Assembly: GCA_012511005.1 (NCBI GenBank)
Contig: JAAZGX010000077.1
Span: forward strand, 1 to 30,227
From: Clostridiales bacterium
Lineage (GTDB): Bacteria; Bacillota; Clostridia; Oscillospirales; Acutalibacteraceae
DNA: 30,227 nucleotides
Reading direction: 5' to 3'
The position numbers and the translations under genes are program-made. The notes under the pieces are model-generated. The model was not told where the DNA came from and searched no databases. It worked only from the letters and a program-made list of their open reading frames with translations. This document shows, piece after piece, positions 16,868 to 25,080 of the stretch. Numbering within the stretch: the stretch's first letter is position 1; each line of letters begins with the position of its first letter.

Positions 16868-17256
16868 TTTAATAAAGAGAAGGCCATTTGTAAAAGCAGT
16901 TTTATAACAGGCAGTGAAAGTGATATCACAATAGCCTTTACAATAAGCTCTAAAAAACCGGCAAGGGCATTTTCGCCGCTGTCTTTACAAACATCACAGG
17001 CAAGGCTGCCCGCTATTGTAATGCCGCTTGCCTTTAGCAGTATTCCCGTGTATTTTATCTGTGAATTTTCGAACTCTGAAATCTCTTTTACGGCGCTTAT
17101 TATTTCAAAGAAATAGCCTGCGGAAAATGCGAACATAATGCAAATTATTGCAAGCTGTGTGACAAGCGCTATTTCCGGAGAGCTTTTTTTAATAATTGCT
17201 GCAACGGCAACACCTATAATTGCAAATCCTATAATTTCCGTAATTCCTATTTTCAT
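16864..17256 (-). CDS. spoIIIAD: Stage III sporulation protein AD
   Basis: Small membrane protein of 130 residues, matching the usual SpoIIIAD length, with four predicted helices. It is a component of the mother-cell export complex and is homologous to SpoIIIAC. The N-terminal EIIGFAIIGVAVAAIIKKSS pattern resembles that of SpoIIIAC, as expected for this pair. It overlaps spoIIIAC and spoIIIAE by 4 nt each (ATGA). Confidence 0.95.
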   Translation of the reverse strand: MKIGITEIIGFAIIGVAVAAIIKKSSPEIALVTQLAIICIMFAFSAGYFFEIISAVKEISEFENSQIKYTGILLKASGITIAGSLACDVCKDSGENALAGFLELIVKAIVISLSLPVIKLLLQMAFSLLK

Positions 17257-17447
17257 ATTCCGAACATCTCCTTGAGCTCAGAAATCAGTTCCCCTATTTT
17301 CGGCAAAATCATTGCAACAGCAATAAGCAGCCCCGCTATCGTCGTCGCTACCGCATACTCATCCTTTCCCGACTTTGTAAGCACTTGATTGAGTATCCCT
17401 ACAATAACACCTATTGCCGCTATTTTGATTACGAACTCTATACCCAT
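17253..17447 (-). CDS. spoIIIAC: Stage III sporulation protein AC
   Basis: Very small membrane protein of 64 residues with two hydrophobic helices (about 5-22 and 32-52) separated by the conserved polar loop LTKSGKDEYA. Length and sequence match the SpoIIIAC family. The ATG follows AGGAAGGAAGTCACA. It lies 17 nt downstream of spoIIIAB and overlaps spoIIIAD by 4 nt. Confidence 0.95.
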   Translation of the reverse strand: MGIEFVIKIAAIGVIVGILNQVLTKSGKDEYAVATTIAGLLIAVAMILPKIGELISELKEMFGI

Positions 17448-17464
17448 TGTGACTTCCTTCCTGC

Positions 17465-17980
17465 TTAAATTAATAGTATTAATATTACTGCCGCACCCGC
17501 CGCCGCTAATGTTAAATACAGCTTAGAAAGCCTTGCTTTTTCTGATATGGCAAACTCCCTTTTCTTCAAAAATAGCTCCTCGCATTTTCCACAGATTAAA
17601 AGCTGTCCTGCTGTATCCGTAGTTCCAAGGGTTTTTCCGAAAGAGATTAAAGCGCTTATATCATCGGGCAGAAGATACTCTTTTATCATCTCGTTTTCCT
17701 TTACAGAACGCTCCCACACAAAGCCAAAGGAATAACCGTCATTTTTAAGCAAGTTAAGGCATTCGCCTAAAAACGAGAGCCTTTTAAAACTTTCATTACC
17801 GCAAAGCGATGCTATAAGCTCTCCCGTCGTGGGATTGTCAAATTGCAGACGCATTTTTACGGTTGTAAGCATTTCGCAGATTTCCTGAAAGAAATCGGCT
17901 CTGAATTTAAGCCCCTTTAGCTTATCGCCCGAAAGAATTAAGGGTATCAAAGCAAGGCAAATAATTGCCGCATACCTCAA
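17465..17980 (-). CDS. spoIIIAB: Stage III sporulation protein AB
   Basis: Membrane protein of 171 residues, equal to the Bacillus length, with hydrophobic helices at both ends (about 3-17 and 153-171) and a helical cytoplasmic domain between them. SpoIIIAB resembles GspF-type platform proteins and is thought to couple the SpoIIIAA ATPase to the channel. ALISFGKTLGTTDTAGQ is the most characteristic stretch. The start is TTG at 17980, 9 nt after AGGAG. It follows spoIIIAA by 11 nt. Confidence 0.94.
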   Translation of the reverse strand: MRYAAIICLALIPLILSGDKLKGLKFRADFFQEICEMLTTVKMRLQFDNPTTGELIASLCGNESFKRLSFLGECLNLLKNDGYSFGFVWERSVKENEMIKEYLLPDDISALISFGKTLGTTDTAGQLLICGKCEELFLKKREFAISEKARLSKLYLTLAAAGAAVILILLI

Positions 17981-17991
17981 TGTTAAAACTC

Positions 17992-18921
17992 CTAAAGTAA
18001 TGTTTTACAGTCTATTATTTCTTTTACCTCGCACGGCTTTTCCTTGCCGCAAAGAATAGCCGCCTTCTTAAAAGCTGTACTTTTTATCAGCATTTTTATT
18101 TGCGGTCTTGTTATCGCCTCGTCTATTGACGAGCCATGTGCCGTAGCTACAAAGCCTACGCCTGAGTTTACGCCCTCTATAATCTTTTTCGCCTCTATTA
18201 AATTCCCTACCTCGTCAAGAATGATAATATCGGGAGAAAAGCACCTTAGCGCTATTTCAATTCCTACCCCCTTTGGATAAAGAGATAACACATCAGTATT
18301 TATCCCTAAATCCCTGCCCTCGCCGCCTGCACCATATGCCCCGATTTCATCACGCTCGTCAACTACCGTTATCTTTTTCGGATTTATCGGCTCATTTGAA
18401 AAATACCTGCATATATCACGAAGAAGCGTTGTTTTTCCCGACATAGGCGAGCCGATTATCAAAAAACTGTCGCAATCGCCAAGTTGTGAAAGGAGCTTTT
18501 TACTGCAACCGTAAAAATCCCGTGCAATCCTTATATTTATTGAGGTAAAGCACCTTACTGCCGTAATTTCACTGTTTTTTACGGATGCCGTACCGCAAAT
18601 CCCCGCCCTGTGTCCGCCGGGGAGCGTAATATATCCCCTATTTATACACTCCGTATAGGAATGAACGGAGTATCGGCAGAGAGCCGCCGCCGCCTGCTCA
18701 AGATTTTCAGCACTCAAAATTATGCCGTTTTGAGGGTAAATTGAAGAAAGGCGACCTCCTGTGCATAAATACATAACCAAACCGTCAACAATAAATGAGA
18801 CTGCTCTTTTCGACCTAAGTCTTATTTCATTTACTTTAGACATCTTATCTTCGCCGATTGATAAAAGCTCACCCCTTAAATCCCTTGGTAAAAGCGAAAC
18901 GGCGTCCTTGTAGTTTTTCAT
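17992..18921 (-). CDS. spoIIIAA: Stage III sporulation protein AA, ATPase
   Basis: Secretion-type ATPase of the mother-cell half of the SpoIIIA-SpoIIQ channel. The Walker A motif is GSPMSGKT (157-164), Walker B is IIILDEVGN (about 232-240), and VATAHGSS (258-265) follows as in AAA/VirB11-like ATPases. With the ATG at 18921 the protein has 309 residues, the family length, and its start (LLPRDLRGEL) aligns with known members. The ribosome site for this ATG is poor; an in-frame GTG at 18939, close behind AGGA, is the alternative, while the more distant ATG at 18996 makes the protein too long. It heads the operon. I found no convincing sigma-E promoter upstream. Confidence 0.95.
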   Translation of the reverse strand: MKNYKDAVSLLPRDLRGELLSIGEDKMSKVNEIRLRSKRAVSFIVDGLVMYLCTGGRLSSIYPQNGIILSAENLEQAAAALCRYSVHSYTECINRGYITLPGGHRAGICGTASVKNSEITAVRCFTSINIRIARDFYGCSKKLLSQLGDCDSFLIIGSPMSGKTTLLRDICRYFSNEPINPKKITVVDERDEIGAYGAGGEGRDLGINTDVLSLYPKGVGIEIALRCFSPDIIILDEVGNLIEAKKIIEGVNSGVGFVATAHGSSIDEAITRPQIKMLIKSTAFKKAAILCGKEKPCEVKEIIDCKTLL

Positions 18922-19010
18922 ATTTAATTTTATTAACACTTGTCCTAAAATAGAACGGATTTTCTTTAAGCCATAACAGAAATACCATCGCGCCATATTT
19001 GTTATATATA

Positions 19011-19039
19011 TTGAAATAGCAGAGCTAATATGGTACTAT
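19011..19039 (+). promoter_or_regulatory. Sigma-A-like extended -10 promoter of the yfhO-comM pair
   Basis: TTGAAA (19011-19016) is followed after 17 nt by TACTAT (19034-19039), with TG one base upstream of the -10 (extended -10). It lies about 37 nt before the GTG start at 19076 and points away from the divergent spoIIIA operon. Confidence 0.6.
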
Positions 19040-19075
19040 TTGTTATAGTCTAATCTAACGAAAGAAGGTTAATGA

Positions 19076-22027
19076 GTGGATAACGAAAAAAATGTCGCTC
19101 CTCTTACGGCAAAGAGCGAAGAAACCGGTAAGAAAAAAAGAAAGTTTAAGATAGATTATAATTTAATAAAAAGCGCGGCATACGAAAACAGGTTTATGTT
19201 TCTTGCCGCACTTTGCACGGCTCTCATTATGCTTGTGGTTTATTATTGCTATAACCTTTTCCCGTTTGGAGAGGTAACTATACTTAGAATGGATTTGTAC
19301 CACCAATACGGACCGCTTTATGCCGAGTTTTATGACAGGTTGACGAGCGGCGCATCTTTTCTTTATTCATGGACTACCGGCGGCGGAAGCGGCTTTTTAG
19401 GTAATTTCTCAAACTATATATCCTCACCGTTTTCACTGTTAATACTGTTTTTTGGGCATAAAAATATGCCCGAGGCTATTGCCGCTATAATTTTACTGAA
19501 ATCTGCTGCCGCCTCTTTCACATGCTCTTATTTTCTTAAAAACTCGCAAAAGCACAACACGCCGGCAACGGCAGCTTTCGGTGTTTTATACGCGTGCAGC
19601 GGCTTCTTTATAGCTTATTACTGGAATATTATGTGGCTTGACGCGTTTTATCTACTGCCGCTTATAGCCCTTGGAATTGAGCAATTGATAGGAAAAAGAA
19701 AATCCCTGCTCTATTACATCGCTCTCATTCTTGCTGCTTTAACAAACTACTATATGGCGTATATGCTTGCTATTTTCTCCGTTTTATACTTCTTGAGCTT
19801 TTATTTCGGTCATTACTCTTTAGCCGACACATATTTCGGTAAGCTTGCTAAAAACAAAGATAAAAAGCCGTTAAAAAGAATTAGCGGAAATTTTGTGCGG
19901 ATAATTAGAAACTCCCGTTTTCTTGACAGCGGCATTAGGTTCGCTTTTACGGCTTTAGGCGCCGTGCTTTCTTGTGCTTTTTTACTCATTCCCCTTTATT
20001 ATATACTGAGCGTTTGCTCCGCCACCTCTGATTCGTGGCCTCAAAACTGGAAAGAATATTTTACTGTTTTTGACTTTTTAGCAAATCACCTTGCGCACCT
20101 TGACCCGACTATCAGAAGCAGCGGAGAGGATGTGCTGCCGAATATTTATGCCGGTATTTTACCGCTTATGCTCGTACCGCTATACCTTTTCTCTAAAAAA
20201 ATATCTATAAGGGAAAAAGCAGCGGATGTCGCTTTACTTGGTGTGTTCTTTGCATCGTTTTATATAAATAAAGTTAATTTTGTGTGGCACGGGTTTCATT
20301 TCCCTAATGATTTGCCGTACAGATTTTCAAATATGTACTCACTCCTCCTTATTGCAATCGCATTTAAGGCTTACAGGAACATTAAAGAGTTTACAAGCAG
20401 GCAAATTCTCGGCTCCGGTTTAGCTATTGTGATTTTCGCCATTCTTGTACAGGAGATAGGCTCTAAAAACTTTTCTGAGCTGTCACTATGGATAACAATA
20501 GCGTTCGTCGGTATTTATGTAGCTTCGTTATATTTAATTAAGGATAAAAGATATCCGGCATTTGCCGCCGCAACCCTTTTACTGTGCGCTGTTTCTGCAG
20601 AATATACGATAGCTAACACTAATCACTACAGCATGGACCAGACAAAATCATCTTACGCAGGTGACTACAATGATTTTACAGTATTAAAAGATGTGCTTGA
20701 CACGCGTGAAAATAATCGGTTTTACAGAATGGAGCTTTCAAAAATAAGGGCGCGCATGGACCCCGCGTGGTACAATTACAACGGTGTTTCAACCTTTTCT
20801 TCTATGGCTTATGAAAAGGTGTCTAATCTGCACTATTATTTGGGACTGTACAGCAACTATATAAACAGCCACACATATAATCCGCAGACGCCAATATATA
20901 ACTCAATGTTTTCCTTGAAATATATTGTTGACAATGCCGATAAACTAAATAACGACACGCTTTATACGGAAGTTGCTTCCTCAGGTGTTTTTAAGGCGTA
21001 TCGCAATAACTTTTATCTGCCGATAGCATATAGAGTAAACGCTGATATAGCTTTTTGGCAGCATGAGGGCACAAATCCGTTTGCTATTCAAAATGACTAT
21101 ATTAAAAATGCCGCGGGTGTTGATGAGGTGCTTGTAAACATTCCGTCATTCGGCACGGAATATAACAATATTGATTTGTTCACTAACGAGGAGTTTGCAA
21201 CGGGTATATTTTATTACAATAAAACTGAGGGTGTTGAGGAAGGCACCGTAACGATGAATTATATAACTACAAAGTCTCAAAACCTTTACCTTTTCTTAAA
21301 ATCTTCCACTTCGTCAGTCAAGTCTATTGAGCTTTCGAGCGATTACGGATATTTTACTACTCAGTCTGTTGATACAAAGCCATATGTCTTTGACCTTGGC
21401 ATGCGTGAGGCGGGTGAGATTATCTCCGTTAAAGTGCCGATAACGGGAGCGTCTACCGGTATTTTGTACATCCATATGGCAGGTCTTGATATGGATGCGT
21501 TTAGAGAGGCATACAGCACATTACAATCTGATGCCATTAACATTACAAGCTTTAGTGATACGAGAATTAAGGGTGATATTAATGTATCTGAAGACGGTGT
21601 TTTATATACCTCTATAAACTATGACAGAAGCTGGACTGTGTTTATAGACGGTAAAAAGATAAATCCCGACACTTATATAAAAGTAGGTGATGCACTTCTT
21701 TCTGTACCTATAACTGAGGGTTATCATACGGTTGAGTTTAAGTTCTTTCCTTACGGAATGCCAATAGGAATAGCAATTACAGTCATTACGCTTGCTATCG
21801 TCTTTGTTTTATATCTTCTTCACAAGCTTCATGCGTTTAAGTTTGACCCGAAAACCGCAAAGCAGGAGCGTAAAGAGCAATTAGCTTTAGAAGAAGCCTT
21901 GCCGCCCATAACACTATATTCAGGAGATATTAATACCGAGGACGAGATATTTTACTTTGACAGCGAAAAGTATAATAATTCTTTAGAAGACGGGGCGCAA
22001 GAGGAAGATGAAAATCCTGAAACCTGA
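19076..22027 (+). CDS. YfhO-family polytopic membrane protein
   Basis: The 983-residue protein belongs to the YfhO family (PF09586), which has a GT-C-like membrane fold. Bacillus YfhO acts with the glycosyltransferase CsbB to glycosylate lipoteichoic acid. A charged cytoplasmic N-terminus (1-38) precedes a first helix (about 40-62) and the family signature RMDLYHQYGPLYAEFYDRL (about 73-91). About a dozen helices follow to residue 520, then a large extracellular domain (about 520-895), a final helix (about 900-925) and an acidic cytoplasmic tail. The start is GTG at 19076 behind AAGAAGG; an ATG at 19072 is in another frame and closes after three codons. No CsbB-type glycosyltransferase is adjacent. 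The next gene follows after 15 nt. Confidence 0.9.
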   Translation: MDNEKNVAPLTAKSEETGKKKRKFKIDYNLIKSAAYENRFMFLAALCTALIMLVVYYCYNLFPFGEVTILRMDLYHQYGPLYAEFYDRLTSGASFLYSWTTGGGSGFLGNFSNYISSPFSLLILFFGHKNMPEAIAAIILLKSAAASFTCSYFLKNSQKHNTPATAAFGVLYACSGFFIAYYWNIMWLDAFYLLPLIALGIEQLIGKRKSLLYYIALILAALTNYYMAYMLAIFSVLYFLSFYFGHYSLADTYFGKLAKNKDKKPLKRISGNFVRIIRNSRFLDSGIRFAFTALGAVLSCAFLLIPLYYILSVCSATSDSWPQNWKEYFTVFDFLANHLAHLDPTIRSSGEDVLPNIYAGILPLMLVPLYLFSKKISIREKAADVALLGVFFASFYINKVNFVWHGFHFPNDLPYRFSNMYSLLLIAIAFKAYRNIKEFTSRQILGSGLAIVIFAILVQEIGSKNFSELSLWITIAFVGIYVASLYLIKDKRYPAFAAATLLLCAVSAEYTIANTNHYSMDQTKSSYAGDYNDFTVLKDVLDTRENNRFYRMELSKIRARMDPAWYNYNGVSTFSSMAYEKVSNLHYYLGLYSNYINSHTYNPQTPIYNSMFSLKYIVDNADKLNNDTLYTEVASSGVFKAYRNNFYLPIAYRVNADIAFWQHEGTNPFAIQNDYIKNAAGVDEVLVNIPSFGTEYNNIDLFTNEEFATGIFYYNKTEGVEEGTVTMNYITTKSQNLYLFLKSSTSSVKSIELSSDYGYFTTQSVDTKPYVFDLGMREAGEIISVKVPITGASTGILYIHMAGLDMDAFREAYSTLQSDAINITSFSDTRIKGDINVSEDGVLYTSINYDRSWTVFIDGKKINPDTYIKVGDALLSVPITEGYHTVEFKFFPYGMPIGIAITVITLAIVFVLYLLHKLHAFKFDPKTAKQERKEQLALEEALPPITLYSGDINTEDEIFYFDSEKYNNSLEDGAQEEDENPET

Positions 22028-22042
22028 TAGGAGAAAGTAATT

Positions 22043-23584
22043 TTGTTTGCAAAAGTTAACAGCGTTGGGCTTTTAGGGCTTGACTCTTATATGGTTGAGG
22101 CAGAGGTGGACTTATCTCAGGGTAAGTACAGGTTTGATATTGTAGGTCTGCCTGATGCCGCGGTAAGTGAATCGCGCGAGCGTGTTGTCTCGGCAATAAA
22201 AAACAGCGGTATGCTTTTTGAGCCTACGCGCCATGTTACTGTAAACCTTGCCCCTGCTGACACTCGAAAAGAGGGCGCTTTATATGACTTGCCTATTCTA
22301 ACGGCTATTCTTGCCGCAACAAAGCAGATAAATGCTGACCTTTCCCGCTCTGCATTTATAGGCGAGCTTTCACTTTCGGGGGAACTAAGGCGCATAAACG
22401 GCGTACTTCCTATGGTTATTGCGGCAAAAGAAAATGGTATGCGCGTTATTTATGTCCCGTTTGATAACGCCGACGAAGGCGCCATTGTAGAGGGAATACA
22501 AGTTTATCCTGTAAGAACTATTAGGGAGCTTGTAAGCCATTTGAACGGCAAAAGCTTTATAAAACCAGTACCTCTTAAAAAGTTTACAATGGCGGCGCCT
22601 GACCCGCTGTTGCCTGACTTTTCTGATGTTAAAGGGCAGTACGAAGTAAAGCGCGCGCTTGAGGTTGCCGCTGCGGGCGGGCATAATGTAATTATGATAG
22701 GTCCTCCCGGCTCCGGTAAAAGTATGCTTGCTAAAAGAGTTTCAGGGATTTTGCCTGATATGACATTTAATGAGGCGCTTGAAACAACAAAAATCTACTC
22801 CTTGGCGGGCGAGCTTAAAAGCGAAACACCGATTATAAACAGCAGACCTTTTCGCTCTCCGCACCACACCGTTTCTTCTGTCGGTCTTTCGGGCGGCGGC
22901 TCCATTCCAAAGCCGGGTGAGCTTTCACTTTCACACAATGGGGTTTTGTTTTTAGACGAGCTGCCCGAATTTCCAAGGGTGACTATGGAAGTATTGCGCC
23001 AGCCTATGGAAAATGGCACAATTACAATTTCAAGAGCTGCATGCACGCTTACATATCCGTGCGATGTTATGGTTATATGCGCTATGAATCCATGCCCGTG
23101 CGGATACTACGGTCATCCCGTAAAACAGTGCCGATGTCCGAAAGGCGCGGCAGCGAAGTATTTAGCCAAAGTATCGGGACCGCTTCTTGACAGACTTGAT
23201 ATACATATCGAAGTGCCGCAGGTAGAGTATTCACAGCTTTCAAACAGAGCGCCCGCTGAAAGCTCTGCCGCTATTCGGGAAAGAGTGAATAAAGCGCGCA
23301 AAATACAACAGGAGCGTTTTTCAGGCACAGGCATAAACTGCAACGCGAAAATGACTTCCGGAATGACGAGAAAATACTGTGAATTATCTGCTGACGCCGC
23401 AAAAATACTTGAAACGGCGTTTGAAAGACTTGACCTTTCCGCAAGGGCATATGATAAAATTTTGCGAATATCAAGAACGATAGCCGATTTAGACGGTCTT
23501 TCACATATTAGTACCTCTCATATTATGGAGGCTGTTCAGTACAGAAGTCTTGACAGAAAATTTTGGAGTATGGGCAGAAATTAA
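22043..23584 (+). CDS. comM: ComM/YifB family AAA ATPase
   Basis: Mg-chelatase-like AAA+ protein of 513 residues, the usual ComM/YifB length. In competent Gram-negative species ComM is a branch-migration helicase acting on recombination intermediates; its role in Clostridia is less clear. The N-terminal ChlI-like domain (about 20-140) contains DIVGLPDAAVSESRERV. The AAA module follows with Walker A GPPGSGKS (220-227) and Walker B VLFLDELPEF (301-310), then a cysteine cluster NPCPCGYYGHPVKQCRCP and the C-terminal lid domain. The start is TTG at 22043, behind GGAGAAAG. It is 15 nt downstream of the YfhO-family gene and probably on the same transcript. Confidence 0.93.
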   Translation: MFAKVNSVGLLGLDSYMVEAEVDLSQGKYRFDIVGLPDAAVSESRERVVSAIKNSGMLFEPTRHVTVNLAPADTRKEGALYDLPILTAILAATKQINADLSRSAFIGELSLSGELRRINGVLPMVIAAKENGMRVIYVPFDNADEGAIVEGIQVYPVRTIRELVSHLNGKSFIKPVPLKKFTMAAPDPLLPDFSDVKGQYEVKRALEVAAAGGHNVIMIGPPGSGKSMLAKRVSGILPDMTFNEALETTKIYSLAGELKSETPIINSRPFRSPHHTVSSVGLSGGGSIPKPGELSLSHNGVLFLDELPEFPRVTMEVLRQPMENGTITISRAACTLTYPCDVMVICAMNPCPCGYYGHPVKQCRCPKGAAAKYLAKVSGPLLDRLDIHIEVPQVEYSQLSNRAPAESSAAIRERVNKARKIQQERFSGTGINCNAKMTSGMTRKYCELSADAAKILETAFERLDLSARAYDKILRISRTIADLDGLSHISTSHIMEAVQYRSLDRKFWSMGRN

Positions 23585-23585
23585 A

Positions 23586-23612
23586 ACGCGCCGCAAAAAG
23601 CGGCGCATAATT
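23586..23612. terminator. Hairpin terminator between convergent comM and nagB
   Basis: GCGCCGC (23588-23594) and GCGGCGC (23600-23606) form a 7-bp GC stem with an A5 loop. Read on the minus strand the stem is followed by GTTTTAATTT, suited to ending the nagB operon. On the plus strand the tail is only ATAATTATTT, a weaker terminator for comM. Confidence 0.75.
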
Positions 23613-23629
23613 ATTTAACACAATATATT

Positions 23630-24361
23630 TTATAAAAGTGAAGCGGCTTCTTTATCAAGTAAAACAGTCACATCACTATGGCTTTGGAGTATTGACGCGG
23701 GAACTGACGGAGTAATCTCACCTTTTATCATATTCTTTATTGCCTTTGCTTTTTTCTCTCCCATTGCAAGCAGTATAATGGATTTTGCTTTGCAAATGTT
23801 TTCTACGCCCATTGTCAGCGCATATTGAGGCATTTCCGACTCTGTAAAATAAATCTTATTTGCTTCAATCGTGCTGTCAGTAAGCTTAGTTTTATAAGAG
23901 CCTTTTGAAAACTCGTCTGACGGCTCGTTAAAAGCGATATGAGCATTGTTGCCTATGCCGAGAATTTGTAAATCTACTCCGCCTTTTTCCTCCACAAGTG
24001 CGTCATACCGCGCACACTCAGCTTCCGTATCGGCGGCGTTACCATCATGAAAATTAACATTTTCTTCTTTTATATCAATGTGATTGAAAAGTGTTTCATG
24101 CATAAATGTGTAATAGCTGTTTTTATCATTTTTAGGAATATTGCAATATTCGTCAAGATTAAATGTTGTAACATCCTTAAAAGACAGTTCATTTTGTTTA
24201 TACATCTCAATAAGTGCCTCATATGTCAAAATAGGCGACGCACCCGTCGCAAGCCCTAAAACACTGTCTGGCTTGCTTTTTATTTGAGTGGCAATCATTT
24301 GTGCCGCCTCTTTTGCTATTTGCTCCTTCGTATCAAAAACCTTTATATTAATCGTAATCAC
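23630..24361 (-). CDS. nagB: Glucosamine-6-phosphate deaminase
   Basis: NagB converts glucosamine 6-phosphate to fructose 6-phosphate and ammonia, the last step of amino-sugar breakdown into glycolysis. The 243-residue product has the sugar-phosphate loop GLATGASP (36-43), the catalytic base in FNLDEY (Asp70), and GIGNNAHIAFNEP with His141 and Glu146. The usual Gly before the catalytic His is Ala here. PSVPASILQ lies near the C-terminus. The GTG at 24361 overlaps the stop of the CofE-like gene (GTGA), but AAGGAG abuts it with no spacing. An in-frame ATT three codons later has 8-nt spacing and gives a start closer to other NagB proteins, so the true start is uncertain. nagA is not nearby. Confidence 0.93.
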   Translation of the reverse strand: MITINIKVFDTKEQIAKEAAQMIATQIKSKPDSVLGLATGASPILTYEALIEMYKQNELSFKDVTTFNLDEYCNIPKNDKNSYYTFMHETLFNHIDIKEENVNFHDGNAADTEAECARYDALVEEKGGVDLQILGIGNNAHIAFNEPSDEFSKGSYKTKLTDSTIEANKIYFTESEMPQYALTMGVENICKAKSIILLAMGEKKAKAIKNMIKGEITPSVPASILQSHSDVTVLLDKEAASLL

Positions 24362-25059
24362 TCCTTGATTATTTTTCTTGCTATTGCTATCGGTGTTTGC
24401 TCCCTGCCCTGCCCTAATGGGTTGTCCTCAAATATGGCTTTGCACATTTCAACGGATAAAAATTCATCAGAAACGCCAAGTACATCTCTGCCTAAATCGT
24501 TAGCATCCATTATAGCGACCATACATCCCGTATACTCCATTAACTCCTTTGCAACCTTTTCTGGATTTAACGGCGCAAGCTTTGCTGCGTGGTTATAAGG
24601 CGGAATAGTATAGTCACACGGTCCGTCAATAGCCCTTGCTCTCGTTCCCGCAATCTTATAAAACACTCCTCTTACTCCAAACGGTTTAGTAACAGCAGAG
24701 CAAAAGGCGGCAAAAAGTATTCTTGGTATACCTACATCCTTTAGCGCCAACTCCATAGTCCATGGACTTCCAAGTCCGATACCATAGGGTGTTTTCACAA
24801 CGAACTTGCAAAGCAGTTTAGCAAGCCGCGACGGCTTAATATCATCAATATCAAACGACCTGCCTTGGCTAATAGCAACAATTTTTTCGCTTATAAATAT
24901 CATATCCCCGTCTTTTATATGCGGCTTTACATACTTGTCCATCATATCTTTAAGACTATCCCCTTTTACGACTACATGCGTTTTAACGGGGAACCTTAAA
25001 AAGTCACCATACGGTGTGGATATTTTTAATTCTTTATTCTCATTAGGAACAAACTCCAT
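24358..25059 (-). CDS. CofE-like protein (coenzyme F420-0:L-glutamate ligase family)
   Basis: The 233-residue protein has the features of the F420 ligase domain (PF01996). The N-terminal DGDMIFISEKIVAISQGRS (51-68) is the family signature. GIGLGSPWTM, AIDGPCDYTIPPYN and VAIMDANDLGRDVLGVSD (181-198) carry conserved acidic and Asn residues of the nucleotide/metal site. In methanogens and actinobacteria CofE adds glutamate to F420-0 through a GTP-dependent amide bond. Clostridia usually lack F420, so this stand-alone relative may ligate an amino acid to another acceptor; that is inference. The ATG follows AAGGATTTAAT. It lies 21 nt after the ceramidase-like gene and overlaps nagB by 4 nt. Confidence 0.82.
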   Translation of the reverse strand: MEFVPNENKELKISTPYGDFLRFPVKTHVVVKGDSLKDMMDKYVKPHIKDGDMIFISEKIVAISQGRSFDIDDIKPSRLAKLLCKFVVKTPYGIGLGSPWTMELALKDVGIPRILFAAFCSAVTKPFGVRGVFYKIAGTRARAIDGPCDYTIPPYNHAAKLAPLNPEKVAKELMEYTGCMVAIMDANDLGRDVLGVSDEFLSVEMCKAIFEDNPLGQGREQTPIAIARKIIKE

Positions 25060-25080
25060 ATTAAATCCTTATCTTTCGTA

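Noticed and set aside
18922..19075. Sigma-E promoter of the spoIIIA operon
   Set aside because: Expected from the biology, but the best match (CCATATT followed by AATATATA) is poor and overlaps the divergent sigma-A promoter; not good enough to call.
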